5,901 bases of DNA. It comes from Anaerolineae bacterium. Lineage in GTDB: Bacteria > Chloroflexota > Anaerolineae > 4572-78 > J111. A program made the translations under genes and the position numbers. This document shows, one piece after another, positions 4,920-5,901 of the stretch. How positions within the stretch are numbered: the first letter of the stretch is position 1; every line of letters starts with the position of its first letter. The stretch lies in assembly GCA_020433785.1 (NCBI GenBank), contig JAGRCC010000370.1:1-5901 (forward strand), in the 5' to 3' direction. The notes under the pieces are model-generated. The model was not told the DNA's origin. It worked only from the letters and a program-made list of their open reading frames with translations, and did not search any database.

Positions 4920-5831
4920 TCACTGGAAGAAGATCAATATCAGCGACCCGCCAATGATTAAGGCCGAGCCGAGCCAGACCTGACCGGTGACCTGTTCCAG
5001 GTCTCGACCAACAATAATGGGTGAGAGCAGGTTGACCACCGGCACCGATAAGAGGGCCAAGGCCAGCACCAGCGCCACTGAGGCGAGGCCAAACGCCACC
5101 CAGTAGGCCCACGTGGCCAACCCCACCAAGACGCCGGCAATAACTTTGGTGGTGACAGTATCGGCTGGAATGTCTGTCAGCGATGTCGACAGGCCTCGAA
5201 CCGCCAAAACAACCCCATACCCTATCGTACTGACGGTGATGCCAATGGTCAGGCCCAGCATCGGGGAGGGAAGTTCGGCCAGCCCAAAGCGGATGAAGAT
5301 CGGGCTGAGGGCCCAACACAACGCCGCCACTAATCCGGGCAGTAACGATCGCCAGCCACTTGCCTGTCCCTCGATTGGGTTAGGCGATACCTCTTGCTTA
5401 AGACGGGCGTAATTCACCAAATAGACCCCGCCCATAATGACAACCATGCCGACCACCGCGAGCACGGTGGGGAATTCGCCCAGCGTTAAGGCCGCCAGCA
5501 CGATACCAAAAAGGGGAATGGTGCCGATCAATGAACTGGTGCGAGCCGCCCCCACCATTTTTTGGCTGGCATTGAGAAATGTCCAGCCCACAAAAAAATG
5601 AACAAATCCGGCCAAAGCAAAATAGATCCAGGCGGCAATTGAGGCTGTTGTTAGCTGCGTGACATCCTCTGTGAAGGCAGAAATGGCCACTAAAACTAGG
5701 GTACTCACTAACAACTGGATAAACGTGGCCAGATAAACATCCAGACCCCGCACAGCCTGGCGGTTAACCGTTTGGAACACGCCAAAACCCACTCCGGCGG
5801 CAGCGGCCCAAAGCGCGCCAACAATAAACAT
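4920..5831 (-). CDS. EamA/DMT-superfamily transporter
   Basis: A 303-residue inner-membrane protein, the standard length for ten-helix drug/metabolite transporters. Hydrophobic segments lie at about 1-20, 33-53, 64-84, 93-116, 121-140, 163-185, 190-212, 228-248, 250-272 and 283-302, as two five-helix EamA halves joined by a polar loop (about 142-162). Each half ends in the expected way: GEFPTVLAVVGMVVIMGG in the first and EQVTGQVWLGSALIIGG in the second. The start chosen is the ATG at 5829-5831, preceded by GGAG with 7 bases spacing; the frame stays open upstream to 5897 but that stretch is polar and overlaps the tail of another gene in a better frame. The stop of that gene overlaps this ATG as TAATG, implying translational coupling. 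The stop is TGA. The substrate cannot be deduced: members export amino acids, nucleotides, sugars or other metabolites. Confidence 0.9.
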   Translation of the reverse strand: MFIVGALWAAAAGVGFGVFQTVNRQAVRGLDVYLATFIQLLVSTLVLVAISAFTEDVTQLTTASIAAWIYFALAGFVHFFVGWTFLNASQKMVGAARTSSLIGTIPLFGIVLAALTLGEFPTVLAVVGMVVIMGGVYLVNYARLKQEVSPNPIEGQASGWRSLLPGLVAALCWALSPIFIRFGLAELPSPMLGLTIGITVSTIGYGVVLAVRGLSTSLTDIPADTVTTKVIAGVLVGLATWAYWVAFGLASVALVLALALLSVPVVNLLSPIIVGRDLEQVTGQVWLGSALIIGGSLILIFFQ

Positions 5832-5901
5832 TAATTTACTCCGGCCACTTGCAAAATGAGGCTCATTCGCTCCACAGCCAAATCCGGATCGCGCCACAGG
5901 C
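5831..5901 (-). CDS. C-terminal end of an unidentified protein
   Basis: Only the last 22 codons are visible, ending LQVAGVN with a TAA at 5831-5833. The reading LWRDPDLAVERMSL has ordinary amphipathic coding character, and the stop shares one base with the transporter ATG (TAATG), a typical operon junction. Too little remains to name a family. The competing frame that extends the transporter N-terminus upstream is Gly/Ser/Cys-rich and less protein-like. Confidence 0.6.
   Translation of the reverse strand, partial: LWRDPDLAVERMSLILQVAGVN

Noticed and set aside
4726..4983. 85-residue plus-strand frame across the selD-transporter gap
   Set aside because: It runs into the antisense of the transporter end, has no clear ribosome binding site at its ATG and no recognisable domain. 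A GGAGGT at 4893-4898 is probably incidental.
4920..5897. Transporter starting at 5897 with 22 extra residues
   Set aside because: The added part is polar and Gly/Ser-rich, while the ATG at 5831 has GGAG at good spacing and begins directly with the first membrane helix.

Overview
The window carries one gene read rightward and six whole or partial genes read leftward. GC content is moderate. The Pro/Thr-rich linker behind a membrane anchor, the secreted barrel-type hydrolase, the long pentapeptide-repeat protein and the palindromic intergenic sequences would fit a free-living bacterium such as an Anaerolineae-like Chloroflexota. That assignment is a guess from style; no marker gene is present.

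Layout. Bases 1-320 (minus) hold the start of a secreted protein that runs off the left edge. Bases 321-479 are a divergent intergenic stretch with a nested set of palindromes. Bases 480-1460 (plus) encode a threonine/serine dehydratase-like PLP enzyme whose stop codon overlaps that of the convergent pentapeptide-repeat gene (1457-2215, minus). Further right, all on the minus strand, are a membrane-anchored HtrA/DegP-type serine protease without PDZ domain (2347-3486), selenophosphate synthetase selD (3587-4639), an EamA/DMT-family transporter (4920-5831) and the last 22 codons of another gene (5831-5901), which is translationally coupled to the transporter through a TAATG overlap.

The most important reading is that selD does not start at the ATG at 4579, where a stop-to-stop ORF caller would place it. 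It starts 20 codons upstream at a GTG (4639) behind a perfect AGGAGGT ribosome binding site, and it contains an in-frame TGA at codon 17. That is exactly the catalytic Cys/Sec position of SelD, followed by the conserved Lys at 20. A hairpin with a GU-containing apical loop lies 33 nt past the TGA, as expected for a bacterial SECIS. The gene is therefore a selenoprotein that makes the selenium donor needed for its own synthesis, and the host should encode SelA, SelB and tRNA-Sec elsewhere. The same gene ends in an ordinary TGA, so TGA has both meanings within one reading frame.

The genes do not form an obvious single pathway. The transporter and its upstream neighbour look like one operon; selD has its own strong ribosome binding site and a possible promoter. 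The dehydratase, the pentapeptide protein and the protease seem to be independent housekeeping or envelope functions. Non-coding structure worth attention lies at 391-454, 3529-3574, 2249-2285 and 4811-4822.
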